A DNA stretch of 64,000 nucleotides from contig DASUWK010000037.1 of assembly GCA_036378435.1 (NCBI GenBank), forward strand, positions 1 to 64,000. Reading direction: 5' to 3'. The notes under the pieces were generated by a model, which was given only the letters and a program-made list of their open reading frames with translations, was not told where the DNA came from and did not search any database. This document shows positions 33,649 through 41,119 of the stretch, piece after piece (position 1 is the first letter of the stretch; every line of letters begins with the position of its first letter). A program made the translations under genes and the position numbers. Source of the DNA: DASUWK01 sp036378435 (GTDB lineage Bacteria > Chloroflexota > Dormibacteria > Dormibacterales > Dormibacteraceae).

Positions 33649-34257
33649 GTGGGGGTAGCGGAAGCACCAGAGAGTGCCAGCACGCGTGAGCTGATCGTGA
33701 GGGCGGCGGCCGACAGCCTGCTCGAGCAGGGCTACTCAGGGACCAGCGTCCGCGCGATCGCGGGGCGGGCGGGCGTCGCCATCGGCAACGTTCAGTACTA
33801 CTTTCCGGCCAAGTCGGAGCTCTTGGTGGAAGCCTGGCGGCACCTGACCGAGCGCTCGGTCGACGAGCTGCACGAGGTGCTGAACCAGCTCACCGACCCG
33901 CTGGAAATCCTCGAGGTCGGCGTCGATGCCATCTGGGCTGCCCTGCGCCGGCTCGGCGACGTGCAGCTGGCCGCGTTCGACCTGCTGGTCCAGGCGCCGC
34001 GTGCGGAGCCGCTCCAGGCCTACCTGCCCGAGCTCTTCACCCGGTACCGCGAGGTCATCGAGGAGCAGCTGGACCGGCTCGATGCCGACGCTCGGATCCG
34101 GCTCAAGGTGCCGCGCGATGTGCTGGTGCCGCTCGTCCTCAACACAGTCTTGGGCTTCGGCCTCTACTACGTCGTCACGCGCGACGACGAGTCCTGCGTG
34201 CGAGCGCTCAGCGCGTTCCGCGAGATCGCCGGCAGCCTCGTGGAGCCCGCACAGTGA
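33649..34257 (+). CDS. TetR-family regulator
   Basis: This is a 202-residue TetR repressor. The helix-turn-helix spans about residues 10-57 (ELIVRAAADSLLEQGYSGTSVRAIAGRAGVAIGNVQYYFPAKSELL). The C-terminal ligand domain is helical. The start is GTG at 33649. It heads an overlapping set with the next small gene (GTGA) and the YjbQ–polyprenyl synthase fusion (TTGA), so it probably controls its own operon. The ligand is unknown. Confidence 0.9.
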   Translation: MGVAEAPESASTRELIVRAAADSLLEQGYSGTSVRAIAGRAGVAIGNVQYYFPAKSELLVEAWRHLTERSVDELHEVLNQLTDPLEILEVGVDAIWAALRRLGDVQLAAFDLLVQAPRAEPLQAYLPELFTRYREVIEEQLDRLDADARIRLKVPRDVLVPLVLNTVLGFGLYYVVTRDDESCVRALSAFREIAGSLVEPAQ

Positions 34258-34607
34258 TTGCCACCAGCGAGCTGGCGGGCCTCGAAGCCCTCTGGGCGAA
34301 CCAGCTGGAGAGCCTGTACGACATCTACCGCGCCGAGTCCTCGAGCGACGAGCTGGCCCTGGCGGCTGCGCTCGTCGAGGTCGCCCTGACCGAGCAGCGG
34401 CTGGGCTCGGAGGCGGCCGAGCCGGCTGTGCTCCTCGTGGCCGACCTCTGCCTAGCTCGGGCGTCGCGGATACTGGCCGAGCACGCGTCGACGGAAACGC
34501 AGATCGGCTTCGCGAGGACGGTCGAGGACGCGGCGGCCGCCGGAGCCGAAGGCCGGGTGCATCCCCTGCGGGGCCGGATCGTCCAGTTGGTGCGGGCAGC
34601 CCGTTGA
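34254..34607 (+). CDS. Small helical protein between TetR and prenyl synthase genes
   Basis: This gene encodes 117 residues, all helical: LEALWANQLESLYDIYRAESSSDELALAAALVEVAL, then AVLLVADLCLARASRILAEHASTETQIGFARTVEDAAAAG. The second part resembles the 'gDyllaxAxxLL…' helix of polyprenyl synthases, and some prenyl synthases need a small non-catalytic partner. I therefore suggest, weakly, a partner of the enzyme encoded downstream. Both ends overlap neighbours by 4 bp. Confidence 0.6.
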   Translation: MIATSELAGLEALWANQLESLYDIYRAESSSDELALAAALVEVALTEQRLGSEAAEPAVLLVADLCLARASRILAEHASTETQIGFARTVEDAAAAGAEGRVHPLRGRIVQLVRAAR

Positions 34608-35998
34608 TCCGCTCGTCTCGTCTGCGCTTCGCGAGTGGCGGCGCAACCGACTTCGTCGACGTCACGTCGATGCTCCAGGACGCGGTCGCTGCCGCGGGGC
34701 TGCGGACCGGTCGGCTGCACATCCAGTCGCTGCACACGACGCTCGCCGTGACCGTCAACGAGAACGAGCCGCTCCTGCTCGCCGACTTCGAGGCTCTGCT
34801 CGACCGGCTCGCGCCGCGGAACGTCGACTACCTGCACGACGACTTCGCGCGCCGGATCGACATCCCGCCCGACGAGCCCATCAACGGCCACGCGCACTGC
34901 CGGCAGCTGCTGCTGCAGCCCTCCTTGACCTTGCTGGTGGAAGAAGGCCGCCTGCTGCTCGGGCGCTGGCAGTCGGTGTTCGCGGTCGAGCTCGACGGCC
35001 CTCGGCAGCGCGAGCTGGCGCTTCAGCTCGAGGGTGACGCCGGCCTGCCCGCGGCCGCCGGGGGCCAGGACCGCGAGCTCATCCGCCTCGAGCTGGCGCG
35101 CCAGCTGCTCGTGGACCCCGAGCTGATCGTCGAGCCGATGCGGCGGCTGGTGGAGAGCGGCGGCAAGCGGCTGCGACCGCTGCTGGTCATGCTCGCCGCG
35201 CGGGTCGGACCGCGTTTTGACGCCCTGCGCGCAGCCGTCCTCGCCGCGGCGGTGGAGCTGATCCACAACGCCACCCTGGTGCATGACGACTACGTCGACG
35301 AGAGCGCCGTGCGCCACGGCGCCGCCACGGTGGCGGCGGCGGAGGGCGCGGCCAGGGCGGTCGCGGTGGGCGACTACTACTTCGCCAAGGGCACGCGCTT
35401 GATCGCCGAGCTCGGCAACACCGCGGTGAGCCGGACGATCGCGCGCGCGATGGAGGCCATCTGCCGCTCCCAGATCGATGACCTGGCGCTGCGGGGACGG
35501 TATCCGGGCGACCGCGACGGCTACCTCGAAGTGGTGCAGGGCAAGACGGCCGCGCTGATATCGGCCAGCTGCGTGTCCGGCGCCCAGCTGAGCGGGGCGT
35601 CTTCCACGGTCGTCGAGCGACTGGGCCGGTACGGCGAGCTGATCGGCATCGCTTTTCAGATGGCGGACGACGTGGTCGACTTCAGCGATTCCTCAGGCAA
35701 GCCGCTCGGCCAGGACATCCGGATGCGAACGGTGTCGCTGCCGCTGATCTACGCGAGCGAGGACCGCGCCGCGGGACCCGAGGTGCGGCGCCTGCTGGCC
35801 GGCAGCCCTCGCGAGGAGGACATCCCGCGCGTGGTCGAGCTCGTCGTCGGGTGCGGCGCGGTGGAACGCGCCACCGGCGAGGCGCGCCTGCTGGCGGAGC
35901 GCGCGGTGGGCGAGCTCGAGTTGCTCGACGGCGAGCTCGACGGCGTTCGCTCCCACCTGGTCGGCCTCGCTACCGCGGCCGTCGACCGCCTGGTCTAG
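34604..35998 (+). CDS. Fusion of YjbQ (UPF0047) domain and polyprenyl diphosphate synthase
   Basis: This 464-residue chain has two unrelated parts. Residues 1-130 are a YjbQ/UPF0047 domain: FASGGATDFVDVTSMLQDAV, LHIQSLHTTLAVTVNENEP, NGHAHCRQLLL and GRLLLGRWQSVFAVELDGPR. Some YjbQ proteins show thiamin-phosphate-synthase side activity; the true role is unknown. Residues ~150-464 are a trans-polyprenyl synthase: ESGGKRLRPLLVML, first Asp motif DDYVDE (from 228), GDYYFAKGT, QGKTAALI and second Asp motif DDVVD (from 354). It makes the isoprenoid side chain of quinones. TTG start overlaps the upstream stop; no stop or alternative start separates the halves. Confidence 0.88.
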   Translation: MIRSSRLRFASGGATDFVDVTSMLQDAVAAAGLRTGRLHIQSLHTTLAVTVNENEPLLLADFEALLDRLAPRNVDYLHDDFARRIDIPPDEPINGHAHCRQLLLQPSLTLLVEEGRLLLGRWQSVFAVELDGPRQRELALQLEGDAGLPAAAGGQDRELIRLELARQLLVDPELIVEPMRRLVESGGKRLRPLLVMLAARVGPRFDALRAAVLAAAVELIHNATLVHDDYVDESAVRHGAATVAAAEGAARAVAVGDYYFAKGTRLIAELGNTAVSRTIARAMEAICRSQIDDLALRGRYPGDRDGYLEVVQGKTAALISASCVSGAQLSGASSTVVERLGRYGELIGIAFQMADDVVDFSDSSGKPLGQDIRMRTVSLPLIYASEDRAAGPEVRRLLAGSPREEDIPRVVELVVGCGAVERATGEARLLAERAVGELELLDGELDGVRSHLVGLATAAVDRLV

Positions 35999-36019
35999 CG
36001 GGCTTCTCCCCGGCCCTAT

Positions 36020-36085
36020 CCCCGCGTTTGCCGGCAAACGTGGCGTGGCGAAGCATTTGAAACACTCGATTGCCGGCAAACGTGG
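36020..36085. repeat. Paired palindromic repeat, copy B
   Basis: The perfect 16-bp palindrome CGTTTGCCGGCAAACG (36025-36040) is followed 42 bp further by CGATTGCCGGCAAACG (36067-36082), one mismatched pair. Both units end in GTGG. On the minus strand the second-read unit runs into GGGGATAGGGCCGGGG, like copy A. It lies between convergent genes and could also act as a transcription barrier. Confidence 0.8.
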
Positions 36086-36087
36086 AG

Positions 36088-36786
36088 TCAGCGCGCGCCG
36101 GCCAGGAGCCCCACCGTGCCCAGGTTGAGCGCGCGGAACGACGGCGCCGTCCAACCTGCGTCGGACGCCAGCGCGAGCAGCTCGTCGCCGCTGTAGTAAG
36201 AGTCCACGGTGTCGCTGAGGTAGCGGTAGGCCGCGCGGTCGCCTGACACCAGTGAGCCCACCCGCGGCAGCACGTGCCGCAGGTACTGCCGGTAAGTCCA
36301 ACCGATCAGGCCGCCGTGCGGGCGCACGAACTCGAGCACGACGGCCCGGCCACCCGGCCGCAGCACGCGCAGCATCTCCCGCAGCCCGCCGGGTGGATCC
36401 GCGAGATTGCGCAGGCCGAACGCGATCGTCAGGGCGTCGAAGACGCCGTCGCCGAACGGCAGGGCCAGGGCGTCGCCGCGAACCAGCCGCACGGCCGGCT
36501 GCTCGACGGTGGCGATCCGTAGCATCTCGCGGCTGAAGTCCAGGCCCACGACGAGCCCGCCGCCGCCCACGCGCCCGACCAGCTCCGCCGCCAGCTTGCC
36601 CGAGCCACAGGCGACATCCAGCGCGCGGCCGCCCGGGCCCAGCGCGGCCGTGTCGGCCGCCCGCCGCCGCCAGCCCTGGTCGGTCCCGCCGGACAGCAGC
36701 GTGTTCACCAGGTCGTACCGACGCGCGATGCGGTCGAACATCGCCTGGACCTCGGCCGGGTTGCGCTGCACGGCGGTCAGGGCCAC
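36088..36786 (-). CDS. menG: Demethylmenaquinone methyltransferase (MenG/UbiE)
   Basis: This 232-residue enzyme adds the final C-methyl to demethylmenaquinone. Marks are VQAMFDRIARRYDLVNTLLSGGTDQGWRR, the SAM motif ALDVACGSGKLAAEL, the FGLRNLADPPGGLREMLRVLRPGG stretch typical of UbiE/MenG and a C-terminal YRYLSDTVDSYYSGDEL. GTG at 36786 overlaps the DUF2087 gene by 10 bp. It is convergent with the polyprenyl synthase fusion, giving two quinone steps side by side. Confidence 0.92.
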   Translation of the reverse strand: MALTAVQRNPAEVQAMFDRIARRYDLVNTLLSGGTDQGWRRRAADTAALGPGGRALDVACGSGKLAAELVGRVGGGGLVVGLDFSREMLRIATVEQPAVRLVRGDALALPFGDGVFDALTIAFGLRNLADPPGGLREMLRVLRPGGRAVVLEFVRPHGGLIGWTYRQYLRHVLPRVGSLVSGDRAAYRYLSDTVDSYYSGDELLALASDAGWTAPSFRALNLGTVGLLAGAR

Positions 36787-37082
36787 TCAACGCCCGGGAT
36801 CGACCCCGCGCGCCAGTAGGAGCCGCCGTCGCGGTCGCGCTGCAAGAGCTCCTCGTCGACGAGCAGCCGGCGCAGCAGCGCGAAGTCGCGGTGGTGGCGT
36901 CCGAGGATCCAGTTCACGTCGCGCTCCGGGTAGCGCTGCCCGGGCCTGAACTGCTCCGCGAGGTAGCGCAGAACTAGAACACGCCGTGAACGCCGGGCAG
37001 GAATCGTAACGAGGCGGTCGCCGTCGAAGAAGTTCCGAACCGCGGCGAGCTCTTGCTCGTCCGTTCTCAGAACCTCTCCCAA
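36777..37082 (-). CDS. DUF2087-domain protein
   Basis: This gene encodes about 101 residues. The DUF2087 signature is complete: VRNFFDGDRLVTIPARRSRRVLVLRYLAEQF, RYPERDVNWILGRHHRDFALLRRLLVDEELLQRD, GGSYWRAG. The domain looks like a winged helix and is often found in regulators. The first codon is unclear: TTG at 37082 (used here), CTG at 37070 overlapping the thiolase stop as CTGA, or an ATG at 37115 that would overlap the thiolase gene by 49 bp. It lies between thiolase and menG in one run. Confidence 0.8.
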   Translation of the reverse strand: MGEVLRTDEQELAAVRNFFDGDRLVTIPARRSRRVLVLRYLAEQFRPGQRYPERDVNWILGRHHRDFALLRRLLVDEELLQRDRDGGSYWRAGSIPGVEWP

Positions 37083-38275
37083 ATTGACGCGATGCCCTGG
37101 CCGACGCCGATGCACATCGTCGCCAGCCCGTAGCGCGCGGACCTCCGGCCCATCTCGTGCACGAGGGTTGTGATCAGCCGCGCGCCGCTGCAGCCCAGCG
37201 GATGACCGAGCGCGATGGCGCCGCCGTTGACATTGACGCGCTCCTCATCGAGCCCCAGCAATTTGACGCAGGCGACCGACTGCGCGGCAAACGCCTCGTT
37301 CAGCTCGACCAGGTCTATGTCCCCCACTTCGAGGCCGGCCTGGTCGAGGGCGCGACCCGACGCCGGCACGGGTCCGATGCCCATGTAGCCCGGCTCCACC
37401 CCTGCCGCGCCGGCCGCGACGAAGCGCGCCAGCGGCTTGAGGCCGCGCCGCTCAGCCTCCGCCGATGACATGAGGACGAGTGCGGCGGCGCCGTCGTTGA
37501 GCGGCGAGGAGTTGCCGGCGGTCACGCTCCCGCCCTCGGCGAAAGCCGGCCGCAGCTTGGCCAGGGCCTCCAGCGAAGAGTCGGGCCGGGGCCCCTCGTC
37601 GGCGGTCACGGAGATCGGGTCCCCTTTCTTCACGGGCACGGCGACGGTGAACAGCTCGGCGTCGAAGGCCCCCGCCTCCTGCGCGGCCACCGCGCGCTGG
37701 TGCGACCGCAGCGCGAACTCGTCCTGCTCTTCGCGGGAGATCTCATATTTCTGCGCCACGCGCTCGGCGGTCTCGCCCATCTGAAGCGTGCCGTACATCT
37801 CGGCCATCTTCGGATTCACGAGCCGCCAGCCGAGGGCGGTGTCGTAAGCCGTCTGCGTACCGCGGGCAAAGCCCGCGTCGGGCTTCGGGAGCACCCAAGG
37901 AGAGCGTGTCATGCTCTCGACCCCGCCGGCGACGACCACCGATGCGGCTCCGGTCTGGATCTCGCGCGCCGCCGCCACCGCCGCCTGCATGCCCGACCCG
38001 CAGAGCCGGTTGACGGTCTGACCGGGCACCGAGACCGGGAAGCCCGCGAGCAGCAGCGCCATCCGCGCCACGTTGCGGTTGTCCTCGCCCGCCTGATTCG
38101 CGCAGCCGAGGATCACGTCCTCGACGTCGGCGGGGTCGACCGCGACCCGGTCGACGACTTCCCGCAGCGCGATGGCCGCCAGGTCGTCCGGCCGCACGTC
38201 CTTCAACTGGCCGCCATAACGGCCCATCGGCGTGCGGACCGCCGCCACGACAACCGCGTCTTGGAGCTCGGGCAC
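37067..38275 (-). CDS. Acetyl-CoA C-acyltransferase (thiolase)
   Basis: This 402-residue thiolase splits a 3-ketoacyl-CoA with CoA, or runs in reverse. Nucleophile Cys lies in TVNRLCGSGMQAAVAA, His in GGAIALGHPLGCSGARL and the second Cys in TMCIGVGQG. NEAFAAQSVAC is also intact. GTG at 38275 comes 4 bp after the stop of the crotonase gene. Together with two crotonases upstream it forms a short beta-oxidation-like operon; chain length or aromatic substrate (PcaF/PaaJ type) is not resolved. Confidence 0.94.
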   Translation of the reverse strand: MPELQDAVVVAAVRTPMGRYGGQLKDVRPDDLAAIALREVVDRVAVDPADVEDVILGCANQAGEDNRNVARMALLLAGFPVSVPGQTVNRLCGSGMQAAVAAAREIQTGAASVVVAGGVESMTRSPWVLPKPDAGFARGTQTAYDTALGWRLVNPKMAEMYGTLQMGETAERVAQKYEISREEQDEFALRSHQRAVAAQEAGAFDAELFTVAVPVKKGDPISVTADEGPRPDSSLEALAKLRPAFAEGGSVTAGNSSPLNDGAAALVLMSSAEAERRGLKPLARFVAAGAAGVEPGYMGIGPVPASGRALDQAGLEVGDIDLVELNEAFAAQSVACVKLLGLDEERVNVNGGAIALGHPLGCSGARLITTLVHEMGRRSARYGLATMCIGVGQGIASIWERF

Positions 38276-38279
38276 CTCG

Positions 38280-39083
38280 CTATTTGCCCTGGAATCGTGG
38301 CGCCCGCTTCTCGATGAACGCGAGCACCCCCTCGGCGAAGTCGCTCGTCCCCGCCATCGCCTCCTGGAGGTACGACTCGTAGTCCATCGCCTCTTCCAGA
38401 GTGGAGCCGAGGGAGTGGTTGATCGCGCGCTTGGCGGCGCCGATCGCGAGGGGCGCCCCCGCGGCCAAGCGCTCCGCCAGCGCCGCCGCCGCCGTCTCCA
38501 GCTCGGCTGTCGGGACCACGTGGTTGACCAGGCCCAGCCGGTGTGCGTCAGCTGCCGACAGAGGCTCGCCGGTCAGGCACATCTCGAGCGCGACCCCGGT
38601 GCCGACGAGGCGGGGCAGCAGCCAGGTGGCGCCGCCGTCCGGGATCAGGCCGCGACTCACGAACAGCTCGACGAACGACGCGTCCTCGGACGCGATCCGG
38701 ATGTCGGCGGCCATCGCAAAGGACAGGCCGATGCCGGCGGCGACGCCGTTGACGGCCGCGATGATCGGCTTCGGCATCGACCGCATCCGGAGGATCATCG
38801 CCATGTACTCATCGCGCAGGATGTGGCCGACGTGCTCGGGCACGTTGCCGACGTCGGTGGGGAAATCGCGCAGGTCCGCGCCAGACGAGAACGCTGTGCC
38901 CTCCCCTGTCAGCACGATGCACCGCACCGCGTCGTCCTTCTCCACCTGCTTGAGGGCGGCTGCGAGCTCAGCCCGAGCCTGCGTTCCGATGGCGTTGCGC
39001 CGGTCGGGCCGATTGAAGCGGATCCACGCGACCGCCCCCTGGAGGTCGACCTTCACGTGCTGCTGCTCGACTGCTTGCGCCAT
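38280..39083 (-). CDS. Crotonase family protein (PaaG-like isomerase or hydratase)
   Basis: This crotonase has about 267 residues. The oxyanion hole is FSSGADLRDF and VNGVAAGIGLSFAMAADIRIA. At the second catalytic position the sequence is FVSRGLIPDGGATWLLPRLVG, where the Glu of classic hydratases is absent and an Asp sits in IPDGGA, as in PaaG-type ring-1,2-epoxide isomerases. An isomerase role is therefore plausible. The start is ATG at 39083 or GTG at 39092; the latter overlaps the upstream stop (GTGA). The C-terminus AFIEKRAPRFQGK is typical. Confidence 0.88.
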   Translation of the reverse strand: MAQAVEQQHVKVDLQGAVAWIRFNRPDRRNAIGTQARAELAAALKQVEKDDAVRCIVLTGEGTAFSSGADLRDFPTDVGNVPEHVGHILRDEYMAMILRMRSMPKPIIAAVNGVAAGIGLSFAMAADIRIASEDASFVELFVSRGLIPDGGATWLLPRLVGTGVALEMCLTGEPLSAADAHRLGLVNHVVPTAELETAAAALAERLAAGAPLAIGAAKRAINHSLGSTLEEAMDYESYLQEAMAGTSDFAEGVLAFIEKRAPRFQGK

Positions 39084-39088
39084 CCCGC

Positions 39089-39862
39089 TCACCTGCCTTT
39101 GAATTCGCCCTTCCTCTTCTCGAGGAAGGCGCGCATGCCTTCTTTCTGATCCTCGCTGGCGAAGAGGAAGTAGAAGTTCTTCCGCTCGACCGCGAGCCCT
39201 TCGGCCAGCGTGGTCTCCAAGGCCTTGTTGACCGCCTCCTTCCCCATCCGCACGGCCAGCGGCGGCTTCGCCGCCAGCTCGCGCGCCAGCCTCTGCGCGA
39301 CCTTGATCGTCATCTCGGCGGGCACGACCTTGTTCACCAGGCCGAGCTCGTAGGCGCGGTGGGCCGAGATCTGATTCCCCGTCAGCGTGGCCTCCATGGC
39401 GACGTACTTGCCGGCCGTGCGCGGCCAGCGCTGGGTTCCGCCGCCGCCCGGGATGATCCCGAGGTTGATCTCCGGCTGGCCGAAGCGCGCTGTGTCCGCC
39501 GCGACGATCAGGTCGCACATCAGCGCGACCTCCGTCCCGCCCCCCAGTGCGTAGCCGTTAACGGCCGCGATGAGAGGCTTGGTGAAGCTGGTCAGCTTCG
39601 ACCAGCGGCCGGTCTGGTCCCTGAGCAGCTGGTCGACGGGCGATCGCTCGGACATGTCGCCGATGTCGGCGCCGGCCGCGAAGACGCGCTCCCCGCCGGT
39701 CAAGACGACGGCGCGCACGTCCGCATCGTCGTCGAGCTCGGTGAGAGCGCCGCTCACCTCGGCCATGAGCTCGGGGCTGAGCGCGTTGAGGACCTTCGGG
39801 CGGTTGAGGGTGATCGTGGCGATCGGCGGCTCCCGGTCGACCAAGATGAACTCGTACCCCAC
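39089..39862 (-). CDS. Enoyl-CoA hydratase
   Basis: This 257-residue crotonase has both catalytic Glu in place: NGYALGGGTEVALMCDLIVAA and FGQPEINLGIIPGGGGTQRWPR. AAGADIGDM forms the oxyanion hole. It hydrates 2-enoyl-CoA during fatty or aromatic acid breakdown. GTG start; GATCAT lies 6 nt upstream and there is no ribosome binding site. First gene of the crotonase–crotonase–thiolase–DUF2087–menG run, divergent from moaA. Confidence 0.92.
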   Translation of the reverse strand: MGYEFILVDREPPIATITLNRPKVLNALSPELMAEVSGALTELDDDADVRAVVLTGGERVFAAGADIGDMSERSPVDQLLRDQTGRWSKLTSFTKPLIAAVNGYALGGGTEVALMCDLIVAADTARFGQPEINLGIIPGGGGTQRWPRTAGKYVAMEATLTGNQISAHRAYELGLVNKVVPAEMTIKVAQRLARELAAKPPLAVRMGKEAVNKALETTLAEGLAVERKNFYFLFASEDQKEGMRAFLEKRKGEFKGR

Positions 39863-39999
39863 CCGCCTATGATCGGCCAGAAGGGAGGCCGGGTGTCCGG
39901 CCGAGAGATGGCGGCCCTCCGGTGCCGCGGATGGGAGGAGACGACGAGCAGCACACGAGCCGCACTCCAGTGCGGCGAGGAGCAGCGCAGGAGGCGACG

Positions 40000-41058
40000 A
40001 TGCAGACGCGCCGCCTGAGCCCGCCAGATCCGGACGGAGTGCCCGGCCGCCCTTCTGGTGTGAGGGAGGGAGTGCTGCGCGACAGCTATGGCCGTGTCGC
40101 CGACGACCTGCGCATCTCGGTCACCGATCGCTGCAACTTCCGCTGCATCTACTGCATGCCGGCGGAGGGGCTGCGCTGGCTGGCCCGCGAGGACATCCTG
40201 CGGTTCGAGGAGATCCACCGCCTGGCGCGCATCTTCGTCCAGCGCTACGGGGTGCGGACGATCCGGCTGACCGGCGGGGAGCCGCTGGTCCGCTCTCACA
40301 TCGAGGAGCTGGTCGCCATGATCGCGGGGATCGCGCCCGGCCTCGACATCACGATGACGACCAACGGCGTGCTGCTCAGGAACAAGGCGCAGGCGCTGGC
40401 GGACGCGGGACTCAAACGGGTCAACGTGTCGCTGGACACGCTCTCGCCGGAGCGGTTCCACGAGATCGCGCGGGTGGACGCCTTCAAGAAGGTCATGGAG
40501 GGCATCGACGCCGCCCGGGCAGCCGGCCTCTGGCCGATCAAGCTGAACGTGGTGGTCATGAAGGGCCACAACGACGACGAGGCGGTCGACTTCGCGCGCC
40601 TGGCCCGCCAAGAGGGCTACGACGTCCGCTTCATCGAGTTCATGCCGCTCGACGCGGACGGCATCTGGAGCAACGACCTGGTGGTCCCCAGCCGCCGCCT
40701 GCAGGAGCAGATCGAAGACGAGTTCCCCCTCGTCGAGGTGCTCGAGGACCGGCCCGGCCCGGCGACGAAGCTCCGCTTCGCGGACGGCTCGCCCGGCGGC
40801 GTCGGCTTCATCTCCTCGGTCAGCCAGGCCTTCTGCACCACCTGCAACCGGATCCGCCTGACGCCGGAGGGCGGGCTGCGCACCTGCCTCTTCTCGCTGC
40901 GCGAGACGCCGCTGCGCGACCTGATGCGAGAAGGGGCGTCGGATGACGCTCTGGCCCGCGTCATCGAGCGCGCCGTCTGGCTCAAGGAAGAAGGTCATCT
41001 CATCAACCAGGAAGGCTTCGTCAAGCCTCCGAAGTCGATGAGCCAGATCGGAGGCTAG
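40000..41058 (+). CDS. moaA: GTP 3',8-cyclase MoaA
   Basis: MoaA is the radical-SAM enzyme that starts molybdopterin synthesis from GTP. The N-terminal cluster is CNFRCIYCMP, the SAM-binding loop RLTGGEPL, and the C-terminal GTP-binding cluster FCTTCNRIRLTPEGGLRTCLF (C-x2-C-x13-C). The protein ends in the required Gly-Gly (SQIGG). It has 352 residues. The start is ATG at 40000 with AGGAGG 5 nt upstream; a longer in-frame start at 39922 is less likely. It serves the molybdenum hydroxylase nearby together with MoeA. Confidence 0.97.
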   Translation: MQTRRLSPPDPDGVPGRPSGVREGVLRDSYGRVADDLRISVTDRCNFRCIYCMPAEGLRWLAREDILRFEEIHRLARIFVQRYGVRTIRLTGGEPLVRSHIEELVAMIAGIAPGLDITMTTNGVLLRNKAQALADAGLKRVNVSLDTLSPERFHEIARVDAFKKVMEGIDAARAAGLWPIKLNVVVMKGHNDDEAVDFARLARQEGYDVRFIEFMPLDADGIWSNDLVVPSRRLQEQIEDEFPLVEVLEDRPGPATKLRFADGSPGGVGFISSVSQAFCTTCNRIRLTPEGGLRTCLFSLRETPLRDLMREGASDDALARVIERAVWLKEEGHLINQEGFVKPPKSMSQIGG

Positions 41059-41089
41059 ACTCCGGAGCCCGGCCTCGCGTATCTATTGA

Positions 41090-41103
41090 GTACGCCGGCG
41101 TAC
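41090..41103. repeat. Perfect 14-bp palindrome upstream of the subtilisin-like gene
   Basis: GTACGCCGGCGTAC lies 16 bp before the GTG of the subtilisin-like gene. It shares the CGCCGGCG core with the paired repeats but is single. It may be an operator. Confidence 0.4.
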
Positions 41104-41119
41104 CGGCGGAAAAATCTCG

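Noticed and set aside
39863..39999. Molybdenum-cofactor riboswitch before moaA
   Set aside because: The region is purine-rich but I cannot line up the conserved Moco aptamer blocks.
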